A program made the translations under genes and the position numbers. A stretch of DNA of 64,000 nucleotides from an uncultured Bacteroidota bacterium (GTDB taxonomy: Bacteria; Bacteroidota; Bacteroidia; Flavobacteriales; Schleiferiaceae), in NCBI GenBank assembly GCA_913057235.1, contig CAJXNI010000005.1, positions 1-64,000 on the forward strand, read 5' to 3'. A model generated the notes under the pieces. It saw only the letters and a list, made by a program, of their open reading frames with translations, was not told the origin of the DNA and searched no databases. Positions 8,717-18,500 of this stretch are shown piece after piece. Positions within the stretch are counted from its first letter, which is position 1. Each line of letters opens with the position of its first letter.

Positions 8717-10087
8717 TTACTTACTGGCCAGCCAACTGAGCGGATTCATAGCCTGGTTATTATTCCAAACTTCAAAATGTAAACGACTTTCATTGGTTAC
8801 GGGGTTGGTAGCAATTTGGCCCAGCTCCTCTCCTTTGGCCAGCTCTTGACCACCGGTAACCTTTACACTAGTTAAGTTTTGGTACACCGAAAAATAATTT
8901 CCGTGATTCACAATCACCGCACGATAGCCGTCAGGCATAAGAATAACGCTGCTCACTTTTCCCTCAAAAATCGTTTTCACGGTGCTGCCTTTAGGGGTAG
9001 CAATGTCAATACCATTGTTTTCAATAATTACACTCTTTACTACCGGGTGGCGCTGCGTACCAAATTTAGACACCACCAAGCCTCGTTCAACCGGCCAGGG
9101 TAAACGCCTTTGGTTGGCCGCAAAATTGGCTGCTAACTGGCTGGCCTTAGGGCTAAGGGCAAAATCCTCATCTGCAGCCTCAGTTGCGGGCTCCTTCACC
9201 TCCACATTTGCCGCAGCCAGGGTCTTTCGCTTGTCCTCTATCAGCTGCTTTAAACGCTCTTCTGAGGTGTTGCTGGTAAAATCGCGGCCCCGCTCCAGGC
9301 CTAAGTCAATGGCTTTGGTCTCCAGCCGATTGCGATCTGCTGCTTCTTTAGCGCGTTTAATTTCTGCGGCAATGATGCGCTGTATTTCTTTCTCTACTTT
9401 ACGCGCTTCGCGCTGCTTCTGCTTAAGCTTTTCAGTAAGATCCCGTTCTACACTTTTGTATTCAGCTATGGCTTCTTGCTGGCTGAGGCGCTCATTCGTC
9501 AATCTTTCTTGCTCCTTATTCAGTTGCGCCCGTAAAGCCTCTTTGCGCACTCTTTGTGCATGCAATTGATCGGTTTTTTGGGCCAATTGCTTTTGGCTTT
9601 CGCGGATTTCCTGCACCTGCCGCTTCCTATATTTTGAGTATTGCTTGAGGTATTCAATTCTGCGTAAGGCCTGGTTAAAATCTTCAGCCGAAAGGATGAA
9701 CATAATGCGGCTAGTGGTGCTGCGGCTCTTGTATGCCTGCTGAATCATTTTGGCGTAGGCCTTCTTTTGGCGCTCCAAGGTCACCTTTAGCGTATCCATT
9801 TCATCGGCCAAAGCCTGCTCCTGTTCAGACATGAGCTCAATTTCACGATCCAGCGTTTTTATCAAATTCTCACGCAGCTTTATTTTTTGCTGTACCGTTT
9901 CTATGTTACCTAAAGAGGCTTTTTTATCTTTTTGCGTTTCTTCTAAGATGCGGTTGGCCAGCTCAATTTCATCCATGAGCCGCACCTTCATTTGTTCCAG
10001 TTTTTCTTTGCGGTTGCTTTGCCCTTGGGCTTGCCAGCCGATGCAGAGCGCGCAAAAAAGCAAGGCGTATTTAAGGTAGGGGCGCAT
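8717..10087 (-). CDS. EnvC-like murein hydrolase activator (degenerate M23/LytM)
   Basis: 456 residues: signal peptide ending ...GWQAQGQ, a coiled coil of roughly 220 residues rich in K/E/Q/R, a linker, then a C-terminal LytM (M23) fold (WPVERGLVVSKFGTQRHPV...). Active LytM enzymes need H-x-G-x-D and H-x-H; here the sequence is NNGID and RLHFE, so two zinc ligands are replaced (H to N, and the first H of HxH to R). This fits an EnvC/NlpD-type activator of a cell-wall amidase in the periplasm rather than a peptidase. The start at 10087 gives a proper signal peptide; the gene overlaps the DUF4292 gene by 17 bases. Confidence 0.85.
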   Translation of the reverse strand: MRPYLKYALLFCALCIGWQAQGQSNRKEKLEQMKVRLMDEIELANRILEETQKDKKASLGNIETVQQKIKLRENLIKTLDREIELMSEQEQALADEMDTLKVTLERQKKAYAKMIQQAYKSRSTTSRIMFILSAEDFNQALRRIEYLKQYSKYRKRQVQEIRESQKQLAQKTDQLHAQRVRKEALRAQLNKEQERLTNERLSQQEAIAEYKSVERDLTEKLKQKQREARKVEKEIQRIIAAEIKRAKEAADRNRLETKAIDLGLERGRDFTSNTSEERLKQLIEDKRKTLAAANVEVKEPATEAADEDFALSPKASQLAANFAANQRRLPWPVERGLVVSKFGTQRHPVVKSVIIENNGIDIATPKGSTVKTIFEGKVSSVILMPDGYRAVIVNHGNYFSVYQNLTSVKVTGGQELAKGEELGQIATNPVTNESRLHFEVWNNNQAMNPLSWLASK

Positions 10088-10895
10088 AGCTGGCTGGTAT
10101 TTTAAAGGGAAACTGAAAAGCTGCGTCACGCTCTAGCCTGTTAATCTCAAGGTCAATTTTAGTGGTACCGTTATGCAGGTACTCCAGGGTAATTTTACGT
10201 GGAAATTGTTCAGCCTCTTCCGGGCCGGAGTAATCAGCGTAAGCCACACGATAAACACGGCCGTTTACGGGCTCACTTAATGTTTGCCGATGCGGTGTGA
10301 AGGTTTCTGGGTTAAGGAGCACTTCGGTGAAAACCTCACGGGTGGGGTTAGGTGCTGATTCACCACTGGCATCAAAATCTTGCAGGCGGTACAGGCCGGG
10401 TAAATAACTTAGTTGCCAAGAGTCTTGAGCAGGCACCAACTGTGCGCTAAGCAAATGATGCAACCATTCAAAGTTAAAATTGAATTGAAACCTTTCTGCC
10501 AGCGCAGCTGGGCTGCCCTTAAAGTACTTTTGCTCCAAACTGTTGTAATAACTGGCGCTTTGTGCGGTTAACTGCCCTTTGGCTATGGTAAGCCCTAAAA
10601 TGGGGTCTTTAAGGCTCACCCAAATGAGGCTGTCTTTGAGCAATCGCAGGTCAAACTTAAAATTTTGGCTGCGCCCCTCAGCGGTATATGTGCCGCGGCC
10701 ACTTATGCGCAATTTTTCAAATGTGGGAATAGCCGCTTCTTGCAGCTCCAATAGCTTGATAAGCCCTATTTCTTCAGGGGCACCATCGGGTAATTTTTTG
10801 CTTCCACCACAAGCAACCAGCCCCCCCACTATTAAGGTGACAACGCCCTTTTGTAGCCACGCAAAGGTTTGTTTCATTTTTGGCAAAACTGGCAT
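10071..10895 (-). CDS. DUF4292-family lipoprotein
   Basis: 274 residues with a lipobox (GGLVAC, Cys about residue 29), so probably lipid-anchored. The body is beta-rich (FEKLRISGRGTYTAEGRSQNFKFDLRLLKDSLIWVSL...), the pattern of DUF4292, distantly like LolA/LolB lipoprotein carriers. The ATG shares one base with the TAA of the TPR gene (TAATG), so translation is coupled and this start is favoured over the next Met six codons in. In Bacteroidota this gene is commonly found between a TPR gene and an M23/EnvC gene, as here. An envelope lipoprotein role is likely but unproven. Confidence 0.8.
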   Translation of the reverse strand: MPVLPKMKQTFAWLQKGVVTLIVGGLVACGGSKKLPDGAPEEIGLIKLLELQEAAIPTFEKLRISGRGTYTAEGRSQNFKFDLRLLKDSLIWVSLKDPILGLTIAKGQLTAQSASYYNSLEQKYFKGSPAALAERFQFNFNFEWLHHLLSAQLVPAQDSWQLSYLPGLYRLQDFDASGESAPNPTREVFTEVLLNPETFTPHRQTLSEPVNGRVYRVAYADYSGPEEAEQFPRKITLEYLHNGTTKIDLEINRLERDAAFQFPFKIPASYAPLP

Positions 10896-12577
10896 TATTG
10901 CAAGGCTTTTATTTTTGCTTTTAAACTTTCTGAGGCCAAACCAGACTCTAAGGCTTTTTGGTACTGCTTCAAGGCCTCTGCTTTTAGCCCGTTGGCTTTT
11001 AAAATGTCACCATAGTGTTCTAGAACTTCCCCATCTGGAATGGGCAAAAGCGCCATCACTTTTTCCATTTTCTGCAAGGCCTGAGTGTACGCGCCCTTCT
11101 GATAAAGCACCCAAGCCCAGGTGTCTAAAAACACAGGGTTATCAGGGCTGAGCTCATTACTTTTTTGCGTGAGTGCCAGAGCCTTGTCTAAATTCTCTTT
11201 GCGGAGAGAAAGGTAGTAGGCATAGTTATTAAGGGCCGTAGGGTTGTTGCCATTTATTTGCAAAGCCTTTTCAAAGTAATCATCACTTTCTGAATGGTTA
11301 TTCAACTGATGATGAGCTGCTGCTAATTGGACATAAAATTGCTCTTTCAGGCGTTGGTTCCCAAATAAATAACTGAGGCCATCTTCCAAAAAATATACAG
11401 CCTCTTGGTGCTTGTTCAACATGGCGTGGGCTACTCCCGCAAAAAAATAGGGCAAAGGCTGATTGGGAAAACTTTCAATAGCTCTTGGAGCATACACCGC
11501 TAAACTATCGTATTTATCATTCTGTACCTGAATAAGCAGCACCTGCTCCCATATTTGAAATTTTTGACCTCCCTTTAAACGTAAGGCCTGCTTGTAGCTT
11601 TCTAAAGCTTCCTGGTCTCGGCCGTCTCGGCTCAGGTAATCGCCATACATAGTGTAAATGCGGGGATCTTGGGCATCCGTTTTTAGCAAATATTCCATAA
11701 TCCCATACACCTCTGCACGCAGGGCGGTATCGGTAGCAGAGGCGTTAAAAAGCGACAGCAATACGGGAATCTTCTTTTCTAAATCTAATTGATTACTACG
11801 CAAGGCAATTTTCAAATGATATAAAGACTGTGCGTAGTTTTGCTTAGTACGGTAGTAGTTGGCCAAATCCAGGTGGGGGCGAGGATCCAAACTATCAATT
11901 TGCAGCATTTGCTGGTACACCTCAAGCGCTTTTTCAGGAAAACCGTTTACCGAGTACAGCTGACCTAAAGTGCCGTAATATTCTAAGGTTTGGGGATACA
12001 CCTCAATAAGTTCATGCACCTCTTGCACTGCTTTCTCAAGGTTACCCTGATTGAGGTAAATATTTTTTTTAAGATCGGTTAAAGCTTCATTCTTGCCTAA
12101 CTGCTCTTCTAGTTTGTTCAGCTCCTGAAGCGCTTCTTTTACTTGTTTATTGGCCAGATAGGCCTGGGCTAACTCATAACGGTATTCTTCTGAAGTGGGC
12201 TCTTGAGCCAAGAGCGACTGGTATAATTGCACTTGTTTTTGGGTGTAACCAAACTTTTCATAAACCTTGGCCCTGAGATAGGTGTACCACTGGTTCTGAG
12301 GATCTAGTGTACTGGCTTTTTCTGCATGAAAAATAGCTGAATCTTCGCGATTTTCATTGGTGTAGAGCTGCGCCAGTTCGTAGTTCACCAAGGCATTTTC
12401 AGGATCCATAGCGTGTAAAGAACGGTACACCTGAAAAGCCTGGTCAAAATCGCCTTTGGCATCATGCGCCTTTGCTTCAAAAAACTTTTCATTAAAAGCA
12501 TGACGTTCTTTAGCCGTTAAAGCATCTTGGCTCCATAAAAAAGACTGAGCCGCTAGCATAAGCAGACTCAGCCCCAT
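10895..12577 (-). CDS. Exported TPR protein
   Basis: 560 residues with signal peptide (MGLSLLMLAAQSFLWSQ) followed by about 12-14 tetratricopeptide repeats throughout (for example ALVNYELAQLYTNENREDS, NPTALNNYAYYLSLRKENLDKAL, PVFLDTWAWVLYQKGAYTQAL). It probably acts as a periplasmic scaffold. The frame is open to 12661, but that would overlap the nucleotidyltransferase; the Met at 12577 begins the signal peptide and leaves a 13-base gap. It sits between the nucleotidyltransferase and the coupled DUF4292 gene in the envelope operon. Confidence 0.85.
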   Translation of the reverse strand: MGLSLLMLAAQSFLWSQDALTAKERHAFNEKFFEAKAHDAKGDFDQAFQVYRSLHAMDPENALVNYELAQLYTNENREDSAIFHAEKASTLDPQNQWYTYLRAKVYEKFGYTQKQVQLYQSLLAQEPTSEEYRYELAQAYLANKQVKEALQELNKLEEQLGKNEALTDLKKNIYLNQGNLEKAVQEVHELIEVYPQTLEYYGTLGQLYSVNGFPEKALEVYQQMLQIDSLDPRPHLDLANYYRTKQNYAQSLYHLKIALRSNQLDLEKKIPVLLSLFNASATDTALRAEVYGIMEYLLKTDAQDPRIYTMYGDYLSRDGRDQEALESYKQALRLKGGQKFQIWEQVLLIQVQNDKYDSLAVYAPRAIESFPNQPLPYFFAGVAHAMLNKHQEAVYFLEDGLSYLFGNQRLKEQFYVQLAAAHHQLNNHSESDDYFEKALQINGNNPTALNNYAYYLSLRKENLDKALALTQKSNELSPDNPVFLDTWAWVLYQKGAYTQALQKMEKVMALLPIPDGEVLEHYGDILKANGLKAEALKQYQKALESGLASESLKAKIKALQ

Positions 12578-12590
12578 GCGCGAAAATGAT

Positions 12591-13595
12591 TTATTCCAAC
12601 ACGCTGTAATCGCCAATAGAAATTGTTGAAAATTTACCATCAAATTTTGCTTTGTTGCCAATCATAGACTGGGTTAAATTGGCATTTCGCACCTCACTTT
12701 CTTCTTGAATAAGCACATCACTAAGGGTACTGTTTTCAACCGTGGTGTTTGCGCCTACGCTTACCCTGGGTCCCACCTTAGAGTTCTTGATTACCGCCCC
12801 GGGTGCAATAAAGCAAGGTTCAATTATTTCGCTGTTTTCAACCGTGGCCTCTGCGCTCACCAAGGTTTCATCAGACTGCACAAAGCCTAGTATTTTACCG
12901 TTGGTTTCTACCGTCACCGCTTTGTTGCCACAGTCCATCCATTCATTTACAGTGCCACTGGTGAAAATGCTGCCTTTATTTTTCATGTTCTCCAGGGCGT
13001 TGGTGATTTGGTATTCACCTTTATACCTAATGTCATTATCAATTAAATATTGCAGCTCATCGCGCAGGTAAGCGCCATCTTTAAAATAGTAAATGCCAAT
13101 AATGGCTTCATCTGATACAAATTCTTGGGGTTTTTCTACAAAACCTGTGATATGCCCTTGATCATTTTTCTTAACTACGCCAAAAGCTTTGGGGTTTTCT
13201 ACTTTCTTAGTCCAGATCACGCCATCTGAGTTGGTTTCAAGCGTAAAGTCTGCGCGAAACAAGGTATCGGCAAAAGCCACCACTACGTTACCCTCTAAAG
13301 AAGGCTTGGCGCACAAGATTGCGTGAGCCGTACCCAAAGGCTCATCTTGGGTATAGACAGAACCTTTGGCGCCCAGGCCCTCGGCAATTATCTTAAGCTG
13401 CGCCTCCGTTTCGGCACCAAAATCACCAACTATAAAAGCAATTTCATCAACCGGTTGGTTGGCCACTTTTACAATATCTTCTACCAAGCGCTGCACTATG
13501 GGCTTACCGGCAATGGGAATTAACGGCTTAGGAACAGTGAGGGTATGAGGGCGTAAGCGGCTACCACGGCCTGCCATGGGTACAATAATTTTCAT
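12591..13595 (-). CDS. Sugar nucleotidyltransferase (RmlA/GlmU-like)
   Basis: 334 residues. The N-terminal pyrophosphorylase domain carries GRGSRLRPHTLTVPKPLIPI (residues 9-28), the NTP and sugar-phosphate binding signature, and later FADTLF, FVEKPQE and EYQITNAL. From about residue 240 the sequence becomes hexapeptide-like (ATVENSEIIEPCFIAPGAVI, KVGPRVSVGANTTVENSTL), suggesting a left-handed beta-helix as in GlmU or mannose-1-phosphate guanylyltransferases. It makes an NDP-sugar for envelope glycans; which sugar cannot be decided. A 78-base gap to dut allows an internal promoter (a weak TAACTTCG is present). Confidence 0.88.
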   Translation of the reverse strand: MKIIVPMAGRGSRLRPHTLTVPKPLIPIAGKPIVQRLVEDIVKVANQPVDEIAFIVGDFGAETEAQLKIIAEGLGAKGSVYTQDEPLGTAHAILCAKPSLEGNVVVAFADTLFRADFTLETNSDGVIWTKKVENPKAFGVVKKNDQGHITGFVEKPQEFVSDEAIIGIYYFKDGAYLRDELQYLIDNDIRYKGEYQITNALENMKNKGSIFTSGTVNEWMDCGNKAVTVETNGKILGFVQSDETLVSAEATVENSEIIEPCFIAPGAVIKNSKVGPRVSVGANTTVENSTLSDVLIQEESEVRNANLTQSMIGNKAKFDGKFSTISIGDYSVLE

Positions 13596-13673
13596 AAATG
13601 CTCTTTTTTGGAAAGGTTGTTTGTGAGTTCACACTTTATTTTCCATCAGCGAAGTTACGGGTTTCTATAACTT

Positions 13674-14111
13674 TTAGTGCCTTCCGGTGCTGCCAAATCC
13701 ACCGCTGCCGCGTGAAGTTTCATCCAACTGTTCTACCGGGAGCCAGTGTACGGTTTCATGCCGGGCCACCACTAGTTGTGCAATGCGTTCACCCGGGGTA
13801 ATTTCTGCTGGTTCATTGCTGAGGTTTACTAATATTACGCCTATTTCTCCGCGGTAATCGGCATCAATGGTGCCGGGGCTATTTAGCACGCTCAGGCCTT
13901 TTTTTAGAGCCAGGCCACTGCGGGGGCGCACCTGAGCTTCATACCCCGCGGGTAAGGCAATAAGCAAGCCGGTTTTTACCAGACTACGCTCTAGCGGTTT
14001 TAAAATCAAGGGCTCCGTTAAAACTGCTTGCAAATCTAAACCCGCAGAAAGGTCCGTCTTATACTGCGGTAGTTCAAACTCTGATTGATTAATAACTGGG
14101 ATTTCGATCAT
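13674..14111 (-). CDS. dut: dUTP diphosphatase
   Basis: 145 residues, standard trimeric dUTPase. Motifs I-V are present: [38 protein letters not shown] with the catalytic Asp, GERIAQLVV, and the C-terminal P-loop-like [10 protein letters not shown]. It hydrolyses dUTP to dUMP and PPi, keeping uracil out of DNA and feeding dTMP synthesis. The ATG overlaps the stop of the upstream flippase gene by 4 bases. Its place among polysaccharide genes recurs in Bacteroidota and need not mean shared function. Confidence 0.96.
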   Translation of the reverse strand: MIEIPVINQSEFELPQYKTDLSAGLDLQAVLTEPLILKPLERSLVKTGLLIALPAGYEAQVRPRSGLALKKGLSVLNSPGTIDADYRGEIGVILVNLSNEPAEITPGERIAQLVVARHETVHWLPVEQLDETSRGSGGFGSTGRH

Positions 14112-15571
14112 TTTACAAATGCGTTTTTAAGGTTTTTGCCTTCGGCCAAAGCCAAATAAGCCAGGTAGAAAATGAAAATTATAAGCCCCCAAAGCCATTG
14201 AGACTCTAATACGTAAAAGCTAAGGTAGGCTAAGACCAGTGCAAGACCCAAATGAGCGCCTATTGCTTTAAGCGGATAGGCAATGCGGTAGTGTTTTTGG
14301 TTTAAATAAAAGGAATAGCCGGTGAGCCCGGCATAGGTTATAAGCGTGGCCCAAGCCGAACCCACATAACCATACAAAGGCACCAACCAAAGATTAGCCA
14401 GCACGGTTATAGACAGGCCAAAAAAGGAGATGTAAGCGCCAAAATGCGTTTTCCCTTCCAGCTTGTACCAAATGTTTAGGTTGAAGTTAATGCCCAACAA
14501 CAAATTGGCAAACACTAATATGGGCACAATATGCCAAGCCTCGTAATATTTTTGGTCAATAAATTGGGTCCACTGCAACAGCGGGGTGAAGCACACCAAG
14601 GCCAGGAAAATAAGGGACTGCACTACCACAAAATAGCGCATCACGCGCGCCATTTTGTCAGAAAAAGCTCCTTCTCCGCTAAAGAAAAACGGTTCTGCCG
14701 CAAAGCGGAATGCCTGAATAAAAAGCACCATAAAGGTGGCTATTTTCATCATAGCGCCAAAAGTACCCACGGCCTCCAGCGCTTCGCCCTCTGGCGATAA
14801 AAATTTTAAAAACTGACGGTTGGCCATTTCATTGGCAATACCGGCCAGCCCGGCAATAACCAAAGGAGCGGCATAGCGCACCATTTTTTGCAGCAAGCTT
14901 TTGGGCCATTGCCAAGTAAAGGATTTAAATTCTGGTAGAAAAAGCAACAGCATTATGGTATTACCCACCAGGTTACTGATAAAAATATAGGCCACTCCTA
15001 AATTGGGGTTGTACACCCAAGGAAGCCAAGCCTGGGCCAGCTGGTTTTCATGCAAATAAGGACACAACAGATAAAAAAACAAGTTGAGTAGAATAAAAAC
15101 ACCAATGGTACTTAGGCGTATGAGCAGGAAACGCGTGGGTCTGTTTTGGGCACGCAAGCGCGCAAAAGGTACTGCTGCTATGGAATCGGCAGAAACTATT
15201 AATACCATCCAGAGCAAAAATTGCGGCTGGCCCTCATACCGCAACAAACCCGCCAGAGGCTCCAAAAAAATGGTAGTGGCCACTACCAAAACCAGACAAA
15301 GAAGCAATACCCAAGAAATGGCCGCGCTAAAAACCTCTTGGGCCTTTTGGCTTTTATCATTAAAAAACTTAAAAAAAGCGGTTTCCATGCCAAAGGTGAG
15401 CAGCACCATTAGCACGGCAATATAACTGTAGATGTCTATATTTATACCATAGCTCTCCTTGTCTAACACACTGGTATGCAGGGGCGTAAGCGCAAAATTG
15501 AGCAAACGCCCCAAAATGCTGCTCACCCCATAAATGGCGGTTTGGGAAGCCAATTGTTTTAGTGATGCCAT
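14108..15571 (-). CDS. Polysaccharide flippase (Wzx/MATE-like)
   Basis: 487 residues with about 12-14 membrane segments. The N-terminus [23 protein letters not shown] is typical of polysaccharide biosynthesis (PST) exporters of the MOP superfamily, which flip lipid-linked glycans across the inner membrane. The frame runs to 15598, but a good promoter occupies 15579-15608, so the ATG at 15571 is the start, with almost no leader. It is the first gene of the seven-gene leftward operon ending with the sulfotransferase. Confidence 0.87.
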   Translation of the reverse strand: MASLKQLASQTAIYGVSSILGRLLNFALTPLHTSVLDKESYGINIDIYSYIAVLMVLLTFGMETAFFKFFNDKSQKAQEVFSAAISWVLLLCLVLVVATTIFLEPLAGLLRYEGQPQFLLWMVLIVSADSIAAVPFARLRAQNRPTRFLLIRLSTIGVFILLNLFFYLLCPYLHENQLAQAWLPWVYNPNLGVAYIFISNLVGNTIMLLLFLPEFKSFTWQWPKSLLQKMVRYAAPLVIAGLAGIANEMANRQFLKFLSPEGEALEAVGTFGAMMKIATFMVLFIQAFRFAAEPFFFSGEGAFSDKMARVMRYFVVVQSLIFLALVCFTPLLQWTQFIDQKYYEAWHIVPILVFANLLLGINFNLNIWYKLEGKTHFGAYISFFGLSITVLANLWLVPLYGYVGSAWATLITYAGLTGYSFYLNQKHYRIAYPLKAIGAHLGLALVLAYLSFYVLESQWLWGLIIFIFYLAYLALAEGKNLKNAFVK

Positions 15572-15578
15572 GCGCGCA

Positions 15579-15608
15579 TAAATATAGTATACCCGCAACC
15601 TAAGCCAA
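15579..15608 (-). promoter_or_regulatory. Promoter of the envelope operon (TTG-N19-TATATTTA)
   Basis: On the minus strand TTG (15608-15606) is followed after 19 bases by TATATTTA (15586-15579), seven of eight matches to the -7 consensus. The box ends 7 bases before the ATG at 15571, so the transcript would be leaderless or nearly so. Confidence 0.6.
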
Positions 15609-15693
15609 CCCGCTAAAAGAGCTAATTCTTAACCCTTGCTTTTTAACAAAAATGAGGTCTGCTTAAAACAGTAGAAAGGCCTAAAGCAATGGT

Positions 15694-15701
15694 TATATTT
15701 G
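15694..15701 (+). promoter_or_regulatory. -7 element (TATATTTG) of the M28 peptidase gene
   Basis: Exact match to TAnnTTTG, 18 bases before the ATG at 15720. No clear TTG is seen at -33. Confidence 0.5.
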
Positions 15702-15719
15702 CGGGAAATTTTTTGACAC

Positions 15720-17384
15720 ATGTACAAATCGCTCAGTATACTATTCATTGTTTTTGCTTTAAACCTCAAGGCTCAGTATTGCCAAATACTAGGTGAGGAA
15801 ACCACGCGCCAATTGAATGAGCATGTTATGTATTTAGCCTCAGAAGAGCTGGAGGGCCGTAAGCCCGGCACCAAAGGCCATCTCTTGGCGCAAAATTTTT
15901 TAGAGCAGTACTTCAAAGCCAAAGGTTTGCAACCCGCTTTTGACGCTAACTTTCTTCAAGAATTGCAGGTGCCCTTTAAAGTGCGTCTGGATAGCACCAA
16001 CAACTATTTTCGCTATCGCGGAGATGAACTCCCCTTAAACTTGGGATACTACCCCACCGAATACAGCGCCAATGGGAAGGTTTCGGGCAAAACAGAATTT
16101 GTGAGTTATGGCATTGAAAGCGAAGCGCTAGAGCGCGATGACGTAGACGATGAAGACATTAAAGGGGCCATTGCTGTAATGGAAATTGGCTCGCCAGACG
16201 GTATTCATCCGCACAGCGCCTTTAAAGAGTACCATGACCTATACGGTAGAATTGAAAACCTTAAGAATAAAGGTGCTATAGCCGTAATTCTTATTGACAT
16301 TGAAAGCAAGGTCAGCAACCCCAGTCGTGATTTTAAGAGCTTGAACAGCACGGGAATTCCGGTGGTTTTTATAGAAGATGCTGATGTTGCCGAAAAACTG
16401 GACCGCAGCCGCAAAGTAGCCTTTTCAGTTAGCCAAACAGAGCTTAAACACACGGTAGCCAACGTGGGGGCCTTTGTAAATAATGGCCGCCCTAAAACCG
16501 TGGTTATAGGGGCGCATTATGATCACTTAGGCCGCGGTAAAGAAAACTCGCGCTACCAGGGAGACGCTGACCCCATACACTATGGCGCTGATGACAACGC
16601 AAGCGGCACTGCTGGCTTACTCGCTTTGGCCAACTACTTGCAAACCACGCAAGAGCCGGTTTTTAAAAGCAACAATTATCTCCTTATGGCTTTTACAGCC
16701 GAGGAGATGGGGCTTTTAGGCAGCCAATACCTGGTAAATAACCTTTCTGGTGAATACGAAATTGCCTACATGCTTAATATGGACATGATTGGGCGCATGA
16801 CTGAAAATCAGCTGCAAGTGAATGGTACGGGTACCTCGCCTGTATGGCCGGCAATTTTTGATCAAATTGAATGCAAGCCTCAGCTAATTTTTAGTGAAAG
16901 TGGTGTGGGTCCCAGTGATCATACCAGCTTTTATTATCAAAATATTCCGGTATTGCATTTTTTCACCGGCACCCATCCAGACTATCACAAACCAAGCGAC
17001 ATTGCCGAAAAAATTAACGAAGAAGGAATTACCAAGGTGCTAAACTTGATGCTTGGCGTAATTGCCAGCAGCGCAGACCAGGAAATTGAATTTACCCCTA
17101 CCAAAAATGAGAGCACCAAAGCTCCGCGCTTCTCAGTAACACTAGGCGTTATGCCCAATTACATGTATTCAAAAGGGGGCTTAAAACTAGACGGTGTTTC
17201 TATGAATAAACCCGCTTTTAAGGCTGGCCTTAAAGCCGGAGACGTTATCACAAAATTAGGAGACTATAAAATTTCAGATATTCAAAGTTACATGCGTGCT
17301 TTAAGTGCCTTTAAAGAAGGCCAGGAGGTAATTATCCAATATCAGCGTGATGGCGCTTCCTTGGAAACCACGGTAAAATTTTAA
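15720..17384 (+). CDS. Exported M28 zinc aminopeptidase with PDZ domain
   Basis: 554 residues. Signal peptide (MYKSLSILFIVFALNLKAQ), a PA-type insertion, then the M28 di-zinc core: HYDHLG, a GADDNASGTAGLLALA Asp ligand, the catalytic pair in FTAEEMGLLGS, LNMDMIGR, and the last His in TGTHPDYHKPSD. A C-terminal PDZ domain follows (about residues 470-554: GVSMNKPAFKAGLKAGDVITKLGDY). It probably trims peptides in the periplasm or outside the cell. gpsA starts 3 bases downstream, so the two are cotranscribed. Confidence 0.93.
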   Translation: MYKSLSILFIVFALNLKAQYCQILGEETTRQLNEHVMYLASEELEGRKPGTKGHLLAQNFLEQYFKAKGLQPAFDANFLQELQVPFKVRLDSTNNYFRYRGDELPLNLGYYPTEYSANGKVSGKTEFVSYGIESEALERDDVDDEDIKGAIAVMEIGSPDGIHPHSAFKEYHDLYGRIENLKNKGAIAVILIDIESKVSNPSRDFKSLNSTGIPVVFIEDADVAEKLDRSRKVAFSVSQTELKHTVANVGAFVNNGRPKTVVIGAHYDHLGRGKENSRYQGDADPIHYGADDNASGTAGLLALANYLQTTQEPVFKSNNYLLMAFTAEEMGLLGSQYLVNNLSGEYEIAYMLNMDMIGRMTENQLQVNGTGTSPVWPAIFDQIECKPQLIFSESGVGPSDHTSFYYQNIPVLHFFTGTHPDYHKPSDIAEKINEEGITKVLNLMLGVIASSADQEIEFTPTKNESTKAPRFSVTLGVMPNYMYSKGGLKLDGVSMNKPAFKAGLKAGDVITKLGDYKISDIQSYMRALSAFKEGQEVIIQYQRDGASLETTVKF

Positions 17385-17387
17385 ATC

Positions 17388-18371
17388 ATGCAAATTGCGG
17401 TATTAGGGGGCGGTAGCTGGGCTACTGCCTTGGTTAAAATTTTGAGCGAAAAGAATGATTACGTGGGCTGGTGGATGCGTGATGAAGAAAATGTAGAATA
17501 CATTAAAAAGTACCATCACAACCGAAAATATTTAAGCTCTACGGAGCTGGCCACTGAGAAGATTGCCATTACCACCAACCTTAACCACATAGTTGATGAA
17601 GCTGATTGCCTTATAGTGGCCATACCCAGCGCCTTTTTAAAAGATGCCTTAAAAAATCTGCAGGGTTCTTTAGAAGACAAATATGTCTTTAGCGCCATTA
17701 AAGGCATTGTTCCTGACGAGAATCTTATTGTAGGGGAGTTTTTTCACCAGCACTACCAAGTACCGCTTATGCACATTGGGGTAATTACCGGCCCTTGCCA
17801 CGCAGAAGAGGTTGCTTTGGAGCGACTCTCTTACCTTACCGTGGCCAGTCAAAACCAAGATGTGGCTCAAAAACTGGGCACCATGCTAGATTGCAGCTTT
17901 ATAAAAACCAATGTGAGTGATGACATCTATGGTACCGAGTACGCAGCTGTGCTTAAAAACATTTACGCACTGGCTTCCGGTATTTGCCACGGTTTGGGTT
18001 ATGGCGATAACTTTCAGGCCGTGCTAGTGAGCAATGCAATACGGGAAATGAAGAAGTTCATAAAAGCCGTACACCCCATAAAGCGTGATATAAATGACTC
18101 AGCCTACCTGGGCGATTTACTGGTAACCGCTTATTCTCAGTTTTCCAGAAACCGCATGTTCGGCAACATGATTGGCAAAGGCTACACCATACGCAGCGCT
18201 CAGTTAGAAATGAACATGATTGCCGAAGGCTACTATGCGGCCAAGCTAATTAGAGAGGTCCGCAAAGAAAATGACGTTAAAATGCCCATCGCCAATGCGG
18301 TATACAAGATTTTGTATGCTAATAAAAACCCTAAAAAGGTGATGGCTAAATTGGCCAACAAATTGGATTAA
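17388..18371 (+). CDS. gpsA: Glycerol-3-phosphate dehydrogenase [NAD(P)+]
   Basis: 327 residues. Makes sn-glycerol-3-phosphate from DHAP for phospholipid synthesis. The Rossmann motif GGGSWATAL is at 7-15; also visible are the substrate-site KGI, the family motif TGPCHAEEVALE, the catalytic-lysine segment AAVLKNIYALASGICHGLGYGDN, and DLLVTAYSQFSRNR. Cytosolic. It lies directly behind the peptidase gene and carries the normal family length. Confidence 0.96.
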   Translation: MQIAVLGGGSWATALVKILSEKNDYVGWWMRDEENVEYIKKYHHNRKYLSSTELATEKIAITTNLNHIVDEADCLIVAIPSAFLKDALKNLQGSLEDKYVFSAIKGIVPDENLIVGEFFHQHYQVPLMHIGVITGPCHAEEVALERLSYLTVASQNQDVAQKLGTMLDCSFIKTNVSDDIYGTEYAAVLKNIYALASGICHGLGYGDNFQAVLVSNAIREMKKFIKAVHPIKRDINDSAYLGDLLVTAYSQFSRNRMFGNMIGKGYTIRSAQLEMNMIAEGYYAAKLIREVRKENDVKMPIANAVYKILYANKNPKKVMAKLANKLD

Positions 18372-18500
18372 AAATTAGGGGCACAAGAAATCCGTCACTT
18401 TTGAGGAATGCTTAAGCGAAAGGTTTAAGAAGCCTTCAAAAATTACAAACTGCTCATTGGTAATACCCCAGTTTTTCCAACTGCTTTACCTTAGGCCAGC

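Noticed and set aside
8982-9569. 195-residue plus-strand ORF
   Set aside because: Antisense to the coiled-coil part of the EnvC-like gene; low-complexity Ser/Arg/Leu composition and no family resemblance.
10579-11151. 190-residue plus-strand ORF
   Set aside because: Antisense to the junction of the DUF4292 and TPR genes, both of which are clearly coding.
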